Assembly: GCF_029433095.1 (NCBI RefSeq)
Contig: NZ_JARNTX010000001.1
Location: 124,001-188,000 of the forward strand
Length of the DNA stretch: 64,000 nt
Reading direction: 5' to 3'
Source: Hymenobacter sp. YC55
GTDB taxonomy: Bacteria > Bacteroidota > Bacteroidia > Cytophagales > Hymenobacteraceae
A program made the position numbers and the translations under genes. Within the stretch, counting starts at the first letter, position 1, and every line of letters begins with the position of its first letter. Below the pieces are notes generated by a model. It was not told the origin of the DNA and did not search any database. It saw only the letters and a list, made by a program, of their open reading frames with translations. Shown in pieces: positions 1 through 8,220 of the stretch.

Positions 1-936
1 ATTAGAAGTTTTTGATGTTTCAACAATTGAGAACAATATAATTGCCATTACGCCAATCAAAAGCGCATTAAAAATTAATAGAAATTCTCTGTCGTTATAA
101 GGGTCTTTGCCTGTATACACTACAGTCGCCAAATAAATCACCAGCATCGTTAACACTAAGGGGGTAAATACCTTTGCAATTACCGGCGAGACTTTGCTTA
201 CTAGTTGGGGGTTTGTCTGCACCAGATAAGTGCCTACAATTGGGGCGGCGGTAAGGCCCCATACCACAATGTATTCGATATAAAATTGTTCTATCCGAAG
301 GCCAATAAGCTGAAATAGGCTCATCGTAATAGCGCTCATCAAACCACCAGCAATCAATATAATGGTGGTCATTACTACCAAGTCGCCATTATATCTCAGG
401 AAATCCAGACGTCTTTGGGAGCTAGTTAGGTCGCCGCCTACATAAGAGAAACCCAAAATCGCCCATAGGAGCAAAGGCAAGTGAATACAAGCCAAGATCA
501 GGGTGTCGCTTTTGTCATTGCTTGGTAATAAATTGATGTAGACGACAGAAGCTAAAATGGCAAGTGAAGTAATTATAACTTTATTCGTCTGAACTTTGCG
601 CTTCCAATTGAAGTACGCTACAAGCAAGGGGAAAAATATAAACGCAATATTTCTTGGGTAAAAATACTCTTCATTGATATTCAAGAATTGTGGAAACTTC
701 GCAATAAGCCCCGCAATACATGACGCTATTACGACAAATAATAACTCATCTTTGCTGCCCCAAGAAATTCCTCCGTTTTCGAAATTGAGCCTTTCGTTCC
801 AGAATTGAGCAACCGTATTTTCCTTGATTTCAGGATAAACCAAGTTGAACTCTCTTTTGAAACCCACCTTGTTTTCCCGGTATAGCTTTTCAAGCTGGCG
901 GGGATTATCTAGGTTGTTTAGGACGTCGCCTTTCAT
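1..936 (-). CDS. Multi-spanning membrane protein, DUF4153-like (3' end outside window)
   Basis: I translated this by hand from ATG at 936 (MKGDVLNNLDNPRQLEKLY); the frame stays open to base 1, so the C-terminus lies outside the window. About 85 soluble N-terminal residues are followed by repeated hydrophobic segments, consistent with at least seven membrane helices in the 312 residues visible. The stretch GKDPYNDREFLLIFNALLIG resembles DUF4153 integral membrane proteins of Bacteroidota; that family match is from memory. No catalytic motif is visible and the function is unknown. The gene is clearly more AT-rich than everything to its right, which suggests a different origin or relaxed codon choice. 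Confidence 0.6.
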   Translation of the reverse strand, partial: MKGDVLNNLDNPRQLEKLYRENKVGFKREFNLVYPEIKENTVAQFWNERLNFENGGISWGSKDELLFVVIASCIAGLIAKFPQFLNINEEYFYPRNIAFIFFPLLVAYFNWKRKVQTNKVIITSLAILASVVYINLLPSNDKSDTLILACIHLPLLLWAILGFSYVGGDLTSSQRRLDFLRYNGDLVVMTTIILIAGGLMSAITMSLFQLIGLRIEQFYIEYIVVWGLTAAPIVGTYLVQTNPQLVSKVSPVIAKVFTPLVLTMLVIYLATVVYTGKDPYNDREFLLIFNALLIGVMAIILFSIVETSKTSN

Positions 937-1022
937 TTTGTATAGCTATTGAATTTGTGCGTTACAGTCAGGTGAGTTGTTGCGCTTAAGGTGGCCTCGC
1001 TACCAGCAGGCGATAAGCGGGC

Positions 1023-1952
1023 TCACTGCTGTTCCTCGAGTGTTTTGCAAAACTGCGCTTCCGCTTTCTTGATGTCTTCCAGATATCCTTTCCGGTCAAT
1101 AAATGGGGTTACTGGGTCTTTTGCTGCAGTGCGCTCCTCGAACTTGCGCTTCAGGCTGAACGGTCGGGCATGAGAGGAAAGGTAGATGTCGGCGGGAAGG
1201 CTCCGGAGCGTTACAAAGCTGCGCTCTAGCTCGTGCCGTAGCGTTGCATCGTATTTCCAATTGAACAGGGAGGTGGGCATCGGCAACGATAAACTCCCAA
1301 TGCTAACCGCCAGCAACTCCCGTTTGCCATCCTGGACCGGAAACGCCCAGGTGGTGCAACCCGGCGTGTGGCCCGCCGTTACGTGCGCCGTAAGGCGGAT
1401 AGGCCCTAAACTAATCTGCGCCCCATCTTTGAACTGGTGGTCGATTTGGGGCGCGGGGTAGCGCATGAGGCCGCTGTAGATCAGCCAGTTCACCGGAGCC
1501 ATGTTCCGGTAACTAATCCCTCCCGACGAAATCATGGCGGCATCTGCTTCGCTTACCCACAACTGCGCACCGGAGGCTTGCTGCAGCGCCGCGAGGCCAC
1601 CGGCATGGTCGAAATGCGCATGTGAGTTAAGGAGGATTTTTACGTCGGTGATGCGAAATCCGAGGGTAGCAATGTTCTTTAGGATCATCGGGGCGGTTCC
1701 GGGGTAGCCCCCATCAATCAGCACGTGGCCCTCGGGGCCGGTGAGCAGAAAGCACGTTACGTCGCGGGAGCCAACGTAGTAGAGGTTACCCGCAATGCGA
1801 AACGGTTGTCGAGGCAATTGGCCGCCGTTGTTGATGGCCACCTTCCACTTAGGCACAACCAACAGGGCAGCCACCACGAGAAGTACCGCAATGCCTGCCA
1901 GGATTCGGCGCTTTCGGTTCTTCCCGCTTTTTGTCCTTACGGTGCTGATCAT
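1023..1952 (-). CDS. Subclass B3-type metallo-beta-lactamase fold hydrolase
   Basis: This is a 309-residue metallo-beta-lactamase (MBL) fold protein. Residues 16-34 form a hydrophobic N-terminal signal or anchor, so the enzyme is exported or membrane-tethered. The zinc ligands are all present: H111, H113, D115 and H116 in NSHAHFDHAGG, H195 in TAGHTPGCTTW, and H261 in SSHARPF. The TAGHTPGCTTW block and the lack of a Cys ligand are typical of subclass B3 beta-lactamases, which hydrolyse penicillins, cephalosporins and carbapenems in the periplasm. A related non-lactamase hydrolase cannot be excluded. It is monocistronic, with a good promoter at about 2003-2033, and the ABC-F gene ends just upstream. 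Confidence 0.85.
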   Translation of the reverse strand: MISTVRTKSGKNRKRRILAGIAVLLVVAALLVVPKWKVAINNGGQLPRQPFRIAGNLYYVGSRDVTCFLLTGPEGHVLIDGGYPGTAPMILKNIATLGFRITDVKILLNSHAHFDHAGGLAALQQASGAQLWVSEADAAMISSGGISYRNMAPVNWLIYSGLMRYPAPQIDHQFKDGAQISLGPIRLTAHVTAGHTPGCTTWAFPVQDGKRELLAVSIGSLSLPMPTSLFNWKYDATLRHELERSFVTLRSLPADIYLSSHARPFSLKRKFEERTAAKDPVTPFIDRKGYLEDIKKAEAQFCKTLEEQQ

Positions 1953-2002
1953 GGGGAAAGTATGGCTGACTCTGCAATAACTTACTCTCTTGAGTACGCA
2001 TT

Positions 2003-2033
2003 CAAAAGTACTTTGTTTTTCAAAGTATGCAAG
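2003..2033 (-). promoter_or_regulatory. Bacteroidota-type promoter of the MBL gene with an internal palindrome
   Basis: Read on the minus strand, TACTTTTG (2003-2010) fits the -7 consensus TAnnTTTG, and CTTG sits 19 bp upstream (2030-2033) as the -33 box. The expected start site gives a leader of about 45 nt before the ATG at 1952. The spacer holds the inverted repeat TACTTTG-N5-CAAAGTA (2008-2026), a possible operator. Confidence 0.6.
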
Positions 2034-2081
2034 CAGATCCAGATGAATTTTGTGTGGTTTGTTTAGCGAGCTAGTTAGTGC

Positions 2082-3671
2082 CTACTCCAGCCGCATCGTC
2101 CGTTCCACCTGCATCTGCTTCAGGAAATACTCGTCGTGCGATACCACGATGAGCGTGCCGTGGTAGTCGTTGAGGGCGGCCGTCAGGATTTCCAGATTCT
2201 GAATGTCCAGGTTGTTGGTGGGCTCATCCAGAATGATCATATCCGGGGCGTGGTTGCTAATCATCAGGCAGCACAGGAGCAGCCGCATTTTCTCGCCGCC
2301 GCTCAGCGTGCCGCACGGTTTGTCCCAATACGCTTTCGAGAACAGGAACCGAGCCAGGCGGATCTTAACTTCGTGCTCCTGCAACCCCGACGCATTGAAC
2401 TGCTGCGCCTGCTCGTACACCGCAAGCTGGTTGTCAAGCAGCGAATAATCTTGGTCGATGAACACCGCTTTATTCTCGGCCCGGGTCATCGTGCCGAGCG
2501 TAGGTTGCAGCTCGCCTAGCAGGAGCTTGATTAGCGTGGTTTTGCCGGAGCCATTGAGCCCGCGCAATGCCAGCCGCTCGCCGCTTTGAATCTGAAAATT
2601 CAGCGCCTCGCGCCACAGCGGCCGGGGGCCATAGCTGTAGTTCAGGTCTTTGGCGGTGAGCAGTATTTTGCCTTTATGCAGGGTGGAGCTGTCGAAACCG
2701 AACTTCATTTTTTCGGTATCGGGCAGTTCCTTGCGCAGCTCGTTTAGCTCTTGCGAAATAGCACCCACTTTCTCGGCATGAATGCCTTTGAGGCGGGCAG
2801 AACTATTTTCGGCGTTGTTGCGCATCATGTTGAGCATGACGGTGGGCAGACCGGCTTTATCCTGGTTTTTCTTGCCGCGGGCGTCCAGCTTTTGCTTGCG
2901 TTCCACGGCCTCACGCTCCACTTCCCGGGCTTTGCGCAGGGCTTTTTCCCGGCTCTTCACGTCCTGGCTCAGGGCATTGCTTTCCACCTGCTTCTGCTCG
3001 GCATAGAATTCATAATTCCCACCGTACATCGAAAGCACCCGCTTGCTCAATTCACAAACCGAATCCAGTAAATTCAGCAGGTTTCGGTCGTGGCTCACGA
3101 CCAGCAGCGTACTCGGGCTCGTCTTGATAAAGTGGTAGAGCAGCTGCCGGCCGGCGGTATCCAGATGGTTGCTAGGCTCGTCCAGCAATACCAGGTCTGG
3201 CTGATGAATGGCAATGCCCGCCAGAAAAACCTTGGTTTTCTGGCCGCCGCTGAGGCTGGCCATCGGTTGCGTGAAGCACAACCCAGCCAGCCCCCAGTAA
3301 AGCAAGGCTTCCTGGCTTCTTTCCTCAATGGTCCAATCGTCGTCTAGCGCGGCCATATGGGCGTCAGTGGCCCTGCCATCCAGAATTTCCCGCAAGGCCG
3401 TCATCTTGCCTTCGATGTGCAGCGCCTGTGCCACCGTCAGATCGTCGAATTGCCCGAAGTGCTGCGGAATATAGTACGGGACGGAGCTGGCACTCACGAG
3501 CCCACTAGATGGCGGCAAAATGCCCGCAATCAGTTGAAGCAAGGTAGACTTGCCTGCACCATTGTTGCCGATAAGCGCAATTTTCTGCTGCTTGTTAACG
3601 ACCAGATTCAGGCCGTTGAACAACACGTCTTTATTAGGGTGCGTGTACCCGAGGTTTTGTAGAAGTAGCAT
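2082..3671 (-). CDS. ABC-F family ATPase (ribosome-associated)
   Basis: This 529-residue protein has two ABC ATPase domains and no transmembrane segments, the ABC-F arrangement. Domain 1 has Walker A GNNGAGKST (about residue 36), signature LSGGQKTK and Walker B DLVLLDEPSNHLD. A charged, Lys/Arg/Glu-rich linker (about residues 225-310) matches the inter-domain arm that reaches the ribosomal P/E-site tRNA in this family. Domain 2 has GLNGSGKTT, LSGGEKMR and MIILDEPTNNLD, and both His switches occur in VSHD. ABC-F proteins act on stalled ribosomes, and some protect them from antibiotics. Whether this is a housekeeping or a resistance type cannot be told here. It is transcribed alone, toward the MBL gene. 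Confidence 0.9.
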   Translation of the reverse strand: MLLLQNLGYTHPNKDVLFNGLNLVVNKQQKIALIGNNGAGKSTLLQLIAGILPPSSGLVSASSVPYYIPQHFGQFDDLTVAQALHIEGKMTALREILDGRATDAHMAALDDDWTIEERSQEALLYWGLAGLCFTQPMASLSGGQKTKVFLAGIAIHQPDLVLLDEPSNHLDTAGRQLLYHFIKTSPSTLLVVSHDRNLLNLLDSVCELSKRVLSMYGGNYEFYAEQKQVESNALSQDVKSREKALRKAREVEREAVERKQKLDARGKKNQDKAGLPTVMLNMMRNNAENSSARLKGIHAEKVGAISQELNELRKELPDTEKMKFGFDSSTLHKGKILLTAKDLNYSYGPRPLWREALNFQIQSGERLALRGLNGSGKTTLIKLLLGELQPTLGTMTRAENKAVFIDQDYSLLDNQLAVYEQAQQFNASGLQEHEVKIRLARFLFSKAYWDKPCGTLSGGEKMRLLLCCLMISNHAPDMIILDEPTNNLDIQNLEILTAALNDYHGTLIVVSHDEYFLKQMQVERTMRLE

Positions 3672-3783
3672 GTTTTCTTTCTAGAATAGCAATTGGATAT
3701 AGGCAGCCCAAAAGGTGGGTCGGCTACTCGATTGTTGAAAGAAATCAGCTATTACATAAACCGGTGCTTACTGTGTGTAGGAG

Positions 3784-3791
3784 CAAAAGTA
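3784..3791 (-). promoter_or_regulatory. Possible -7 box upstream of the ABC-F gene
   Basis: On the minus strand the sequence reads TACTTTTG, which fits TAnnTTTG, and lies 113 nt before the ABC-F start. The matching -33 box is weak. The 314-bp spacer between this gene and the divergent cupin gene (3672-3985) shows nothing else I recognise. Confidence 0.3.
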
Positions 3792-3985
3792 AGATTTCTC
3801 GCTTAATAGCCCACATCAGCTAGCCCAGTGCGGAACGCGCGGATTGCTTCACCTGCGCTGCTTGCTAGGAAATAACAGATAGGTACCCCTATACAAGCCA
3901 GGCAGCACCCAAACGAAAGTGTACGCTCGATGTGCTATATTCAGGTAGGTTCCTGATTTTCCATCCTTTATTCCTGCCCGCAGCC

Positions 3986-4372
3986 ATGAATACCGATACT
4001 CTTCTAGGCCCACTAAAGGATGCCACAAGTCGCGAAATCGGCGGCGTGCAAGTTGATGTAGTGCGCACCGGTAACTCACGCGTTAAGCGGGTGGTGTATC
4101 CGGTGGGGTTTCGATGGTCGAAGGACATAAAGCCAGTGATTGGCACCGAGCTGTGCCAACATGCTCACGTCGGGTTTCTGGCTGCTGGCCGCCTCACCAT
4201 CGAGTATGCCGATGGTGCTCTAGAAGAATATGTGGCACCGCAGGTAGTAGCCATTGCGCCCGGCCACGACGGCTGGGTGGTCGGCGAGGAGCCCGCCATC
4301 CTCATTCAGTTCGACTTTGAAGGCGAGACTGTAGAACGCCTGGGCTTGACGCGGCCGGAAACGAAGTCATGA
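3986..4372 (+). CDS. Small cupin-domain protein
   Basis: The 128-residue product starts at ATG 3986 (MNTDTLLGPLKD). An upstream in-frame start at 3932 would add 18 residues with no family support. It reads as a single cupin barrel: TELCQHAHVGFLAAGRLTIE gives the His-containing metal-site strand and the turn glycines, followed by VAIAPGHDGWVVGEEPAIL, the second cupin half. The substrate is unknown. No partner gene lies on the same strand; the next gene converges on it. Confidence 0.7.
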   Translation: MNTDTLLGPLKDATSREIGGVQVDVVRTGNSRVKRVVYPVGFRWSKDIKPVIGTELCQHAHVGFLAAGRLTIEYADGALEEYVAPQVVAIAPGHDGWVVGEEPAILIQFDFEGETVERLGLTRPETKS

Positions 4373-4397
4373 GTTGAGTACCAGGCAGCTGGCACTA

Positions 4398-4441
4398 AAA
4401 GCAACAGCGCCTCCCGGCCACGAATAGCGAGGAGGCGTTGG
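4398..4441. terminator. Weak hairpin between convergent genes
   Basis: An imperfect inverted repeat (GCGCCTCC near 4405 against GGAGGCGT near 4432) lies between the ends of the cupin gene and the SDR gene. It has no long T-run on either side, so it is only a possible bidirectional terminator. Confidence 0.3.
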
Positions 4442-4462
4442 TAGCCGTGCGTTGCTAATTGC

Positions 4463-5254
4463 TTATTTATGGGCTGCGTGTAGCTGCGTGTTCATGAGCG
4501 TGGCCAGCATGGAATCGGGGAGAACTAGGCTGGAGAAGAAGTTGAACTTGGCACTGATAGTAGGCAGCGAGCGGGCAGCGCCGTCCATCAGGGCATCATA
4601 GCCTTCCTGAGCTACGTCGCGGGCAGAGGCAGGGTGCTGGGCCGCGCGGGTATTTTCGGCGTGCGCAACCTGGAAGAAGTTGGTATCAGTAGGCGGCGGA
4701 CACAGGATGGTCATGGTCACGGCCGATTTCTGTTGCTTTAGCTCGTGCTGCACGGCTTCGGTGAAGCTGAGGACAAACGCCTTAGTAGCGGCATAGACCG
4801 CCTGGCAAGGGCTAGGCGAAAACGAGGCAATAGAGCCAAGCTGCAAAATGCGCCCCGAGTTGCGCTCCACCATGTCGCGCAAATACAGTTTGGTTAGGTG
4901 AACGAGCGAGGCTGCGTTTACTTGAATCATGTCGAGCTCGGTCTGCATATCGGTGTTCGTGAAGTAGCCGGTTTCACCAAACCCGGCATCGTTGACTAAT
5001 GCATCGACTTGGAACCCCCGCTGATTGGTTTCCGCATAAATCTGGTCGGCCGATTCGGGGTGGCTAAGGTCGAAGGGCAGCAGCACAATGTCGACACTCC
5101 TGAATTCTTGGTGGAGTAGGCGGGCAGCTTCCTTCAATTCGTCGAGGTGGCGGGCCACAAGCACAACCCGGTAGTCGTCGCGGGCAAAGCAGCGGGCCAA
5201 CTCGAAGCCAATGCCACTGGAGGCACCGGTGATAAGGGCGGTTTGGTCGTTCAT
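4463..5254 (-). CDS. Short-chain dehydrogenase/reductase (SDR)
   Basis: This is a 263-residue classical SDR oxidoreductase. The start at 5254 (MNDQTALITGASSGIGFE) puts the Rossmann motif TGASSGIG at residues 7-14, as expected; longer in-frame readings only add non-family sequence. The active site is present: NDAGFGETG (the NNAG-type motif with Asp in the second position), the catalytic Ser in LGSIASFS, and YAATK. It uses NAD(P)H to reduce or oxidise a carbonyl/alcohol of unknown identity in the cytoplasm. It is monocistronic. The AT-rich palindrome at 5286-5300 lies 32 bp upstream of the start. Confidence 0.88.
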   Translation of the reverse strand: MNDQTALITGASSGIGFELARCFARDDYRVVLVARHLDELKEAARLLHQEFRSVDIVLLPFDLSHPESADQIYAETNQRGFQVDALVNDAGFGETGYFTNTDMQTELDMIQVNAASLVHLTKLYLRDMVERNSGRILQLGSIASFSPSPCQAVYAATKAFVLSFTEAVQHELKQQKSAVTMTILCPPPTDTNFFQVAHAENTRAAQHPASARDVAQEGYDALMDGAARSLPTISAKFNFFSSLVLPDSMLATLMNTQLHAAHK

Positions 5255-5285
5255 AGCGGTAGGGGTTAGGGTGGATAGGAAGATT

Positions 5286-5300
5286 GTATATATAATATAC
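5286..5300. promoter_or_regulatory. AT-rich near-palindrome upstream of the SDR gene
   Basis: GTATATATAATATAC is almost fully self-complementary and sits just upstream of the SDR start codon, in the expected promoter zone. It could be a repressor operator. No canonical TAnnTTTG box is visible beside it. Confidence 0.35.
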
Positions 5301-5468
5301 TGATAAACAGGCAGCTTATTCTCTAACACAGAAATAAAGTGACCCCCGCTGCTGACCGCCCTACGGGTGGATGGAGGCCGTTGGCAGCGTACTAGCACGG
5401 TAAGAGAACTGGGCTTTCGGCGGCTCAATACAGGAATTGCGTAAAAGCACTACATCCTGCTCCTTGCT

Positions 5469-6230
5469 ATGCCTACTATCTACATTGGTTGCTCAGGCTT
5501 TTCTTACCGCGACTGGAAAGGCATTCTGTACCCGGAGGGGTTGCCGCCGCGCAAGTGGTTTGCTTACTACTGCACGCAGTTCAATACGCTGGAAGTGAAT
5601 GTGACTTTCTACCGCATGCCGGAGCTGAAGGTGTTCGAGACGTGGTACACACAAAGCCCCGCCGACTTCCGGTTTGCGGTGAAAGCGCCGCGCATCGTGA
5701 CGCACTACAAGAAATTCAACGCCGAAGCCGGGCCAGTACTAGCTGATTTCTATGGCGTAGTGCGGGAGGGCTTGCGCGAGAAGCTCGGCCCCATCTTGTT
5801 TCAGCTTCCACCCAAAGCCGCATACACCGAAGAGCTACTCGGCCGCATCCTGGAGCACCTCGATCCTAGTTTTCACAACGTGCTCGAATTTCGGCACCCT
5901 AGCTGGTGGGAAGGCGAGATTATGCGCGAGCTAGGGCGGCACGGCATCAGCTTTGTTGGGCAGAGCTACCCCGCCGCCCTCCCCGACGAGGTAGTGGTGA
6001 ACACGCCGCAACTCTATTATCGCTTTCACGGCGTGCCCGTATTGTACACATCAGCTTACAGCGAGGAATTTCTGGCGCGGGTAGCGCACGACATTCAGGC
6101 GGAGCCTAGCCTGAACGAAGCATATGTGTACTTCAACAACGGTATTGGCGGGGCCGGTGTGGTGAATGCTCGGCAGCTACAACAGTTGCTAGGGGCGGCA
6201 CCAGCACCTGAGTTTAGTACCGAAGGCTAA
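5469..6230 (+). CDS. DUF72 (YecE-like) protein, copy 1
   Basis: The 253-residue product is a DUF72 protein, a predicted TIM-barrel of unknown activity. Hallmarks are IGCSGFSYRDWKG near the N-terminus, TLEVNVTFYRMP, FRFAVKAPRIVTHYKK, and FHNVLEFRHPSWW in the second half. No signal peptide is visible, so it is cytoplasmic. A clear paralogue lies at 29478-30206, sharing long blocks such as LGPxLFQLPP and FHNVLEFRHPSWWEG. The divergent SDR starts 214 bp away. Family membership is clear; function is unknown. Confidence 0.85.
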   Translation: MPTIYIGCSGFSYRDWKGILYPEGLPPRKWFAYYCTQFNTLEVNVTFYRMPELKVFETWYTQSPADFRFAVKAPRIVTHYKKFNAEAGPVLADFYGVVREGLREKLGPILFQLPPKAAYTEELLGRILEHLDPSFHNVLEFRHPSWWEGEIMRELGRHGISFVGQSYPAALPDEVVVNTPQLYYRFHGVPVLYTSAYSEEFLARVAHDIQAEPSLNEAYVYFNNGIGGAGVVNARQLQQLLGAAPAPEFSTEG

Positions 6231-6456
6231 GCCTACAGTCGGTACGTCTTGGCTTTGTAACCAGTGCTTAACTAACTGACAATTAGCGTTGCAGATTGGT
6301 GTATTAATTATTAACTATATAAAAAGTTTCCTGCGGGTGCTGGTCTGCATAGGTGAGGGGGTAGGAGTGCAGTAGCGAAGGCAAAGCCCGAAAGCTTGCA
6401 CCGCAGGTGTCGCCGCAGATGCTGAATTATGTTTCCTTGTTTCAGATGGTGATGTT

Positions 6457-8193
6457 ATGAAATGGCATAGCAAGTGCCTCTGCTTGATACTGCTGGGATG
6501 CTTAACTGCCTGTTCCACCAAAAAGCAGAATGCTGGTCGGGCAGTGGCATCGGCGGCATCGCCGCAAAGTGTTACCATGTGTGCCGCACCGGTTGTAGCG
6601 GATACGGCCTGGTATGCTTCGGGAAAGAAAGCGCCTATACTGCCGGGCTTAACGGGCATTGCCTTTTCTATTTCTACTAAGAGCTCCGAAGCCCTAGCCT
6701 ACTTCAGGCAGGGCCTGATGCTGGCCTACGGGTTCAACCATGCCGAAGCTGCCCGCTCGTTTTACGAAGTAACGCGGCAAGATTCCACCTGCGCCATGGG
6801 CTACTGGGGTTACAGCTATGTGCTGGGCCCAAACTACAACGCGGGCATGGAGCCCGACAATTTCGCCCGAGCGTATAAAGCAATACAGCAAGCTCGGCGC
6901 CTTGCTGTTCGTGCCACGCCCAAAGAGCAAGCGCTAATTGCGGCCCTAGCCGAGCGTTACCCACCTACACCAGTTGCTGATCGGTCGAAGTTTGACCAAG
7001 CGTATGCTGCGGCCCTGAAAAACGTGTATCAGCAGTTTCCCACCGACCCCGACATCGGGGCGATGTATGCCGAGGCCCTGATGGATCTGCATCCCTGGGA
7101 CATCTGGCAGAAAAATGGCAGCCCTCAGCCCTGGACGCTTGAAATCGTAGAAGCCTTGACTAAAGTATTGCGCCATTCGCCAAACCATGCGGGCGCCAAC
7201 CATTTCTACATTCATGCTACTGAGGCCTCCGCTCACCCCGAAGCAGCTAATCATAGTGCACAGCTCTTAACTGACTTGGTGCCGGGCGCGGGGCATTTGC
7301 TGCACATGCCTTCTCATACGTACATCCGGACCGGGGCCTACCACCAAGGCACGCTGGCCAACCTGGAAGCCCTGCAGGCCGATAGCAGCTACACGGCTGC
7401 TTGCCATGCGCAAGGAGCATATCCGCTAGGCTATTATCCACACAACTACCATTTCCTAACGGCCACGGCCACGCTTGAAGGCAACCGCCAACTAGCCTTG
7501 CAAGGCGCTACCAAACTAGCAGCCTACGTCAGCAAGCCCCTCATGAAAGACCCAATGGTAGGGCCGTCACTGCAGCATTTTTACACCACGCCCTACAACG
7601 TGGCCGTAAAATTTGGCCGCTGGGATGACGTGCTGGCTATGCAGAACTTCGATACCACCTTAGTTTATCCGTGCGCCATTCAACACTACGCCCGCGGCAT
7701 GGCTTGGGTGGGCAAGCAAAACACCGCTAACGCAAAGCGGGAGCTTGTTAAACTGCGCGTGGCTGGCCAAGACACTGCCTTAAAGGCCATTCTGTTTGGC
7801 ATCAACTCTATGCGCGCCCTAACTGAAATAGCGCAACGCGAACTGGAAGGTGCCATTCTGCATCAAGAAGGCAAAGACGCACAAAGCATTGCCGTGCTTC
7901 GGGAAGCGGTGGCTTTGGAAGATCAACTCAAGTACAACGAGCCACCAGATTGGTTTTTCTCGGTGCGGCACCAGCTGGGAGCGGTGCTGCTTGCTGCCAA
8001 GAAATACGATGAAGCCATTGACGTCTATCAGCAGGATTTAAAACGGCTTCCGCACAACGGCTGGGCCTTGTCGGGCTTGCATCAGGCGTATTTGGGCACC
8101 GGCAACACCATGAAAGCGCAGCAAACCAAGCGTGAGCTAGACCAAGCCTGGCAGTGGACCGACACCAAGCTGGTTGCCTCCCTTGCGCAATAG
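6457..8193 (+). CDS. Tetratricopeptide-repeat lipoprotein
   Basis: The 578-residue product begins with a lipoprotein signal ending in LTAC (lipobox Cys about residue 19), so it is exported and lipid-anchored. The body is helical with TPR-like units, for example EALAYFRQGLMLAYGFNHAE followed by ARSFYEVTRQDSTCAMGYWG, and a C-terminal TPR pair around AAKKYDEAIDVYQQDLKRLP. TPRs mediate protein contacts, so a scaffolding or peptide-capture role is plausible; no enzyme motif is seen. The 226-bp AT-rich spacer upstream probably carries the promoter. RtcB converges 27 bp after its stop. Confidence 0.8.
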   Translation: MKWHSKCLCLILLGCLTACSTKKQNAGRAVASAASPQSVTMCAAPVVADTAWYASGKKAPILPGLTGIAFSISTKSSEALAYFRQGLMLAYGFNHAEAARSFYEVTRQDSTCAMGYWGYSYVLGPNYNAGMEPDNFARAYKAIQQARRLAVRATPKEQALIAALAERYPPTPVADRSKFDQAYAAALKNVYQQFPTDPDIGAMYAEALMDLHPWDIWQKNGSPQPWTLEIVEALTKVLRHSPNHAGANHFYIHATEASAHPEAANHSAQLLTDLVPGAGHLLHMPSHTYIRTGAYHQGTLANLEALQADSSYTAACHAQGAYPLGYYPHNYHFLTATATLEGNRQLALQGATKLAAYVSKPLMKDPMVGPSLQHFYTTPYNVAVKFGRWDDVLAMQNFDTTLVYPCAIQHYARGMAWVGKQNTANAKRELVKLRVAGQDTALKAILFGINSMRALTEIAQRELEGAILHQEGKDAQSIAVLREAVALEDQLKYNEPPDWFFSVRHQLGAVLLAAKKYDEAIDVYQQDLKRLPHNGWALSGLHQAYLGTGNTMKAQQTKRELDQAWQWTDTKLVASLAQ

Positions 8194-8220
8194 CATAGGT
8201 GCTGTGCCGGTAACAGCCAG

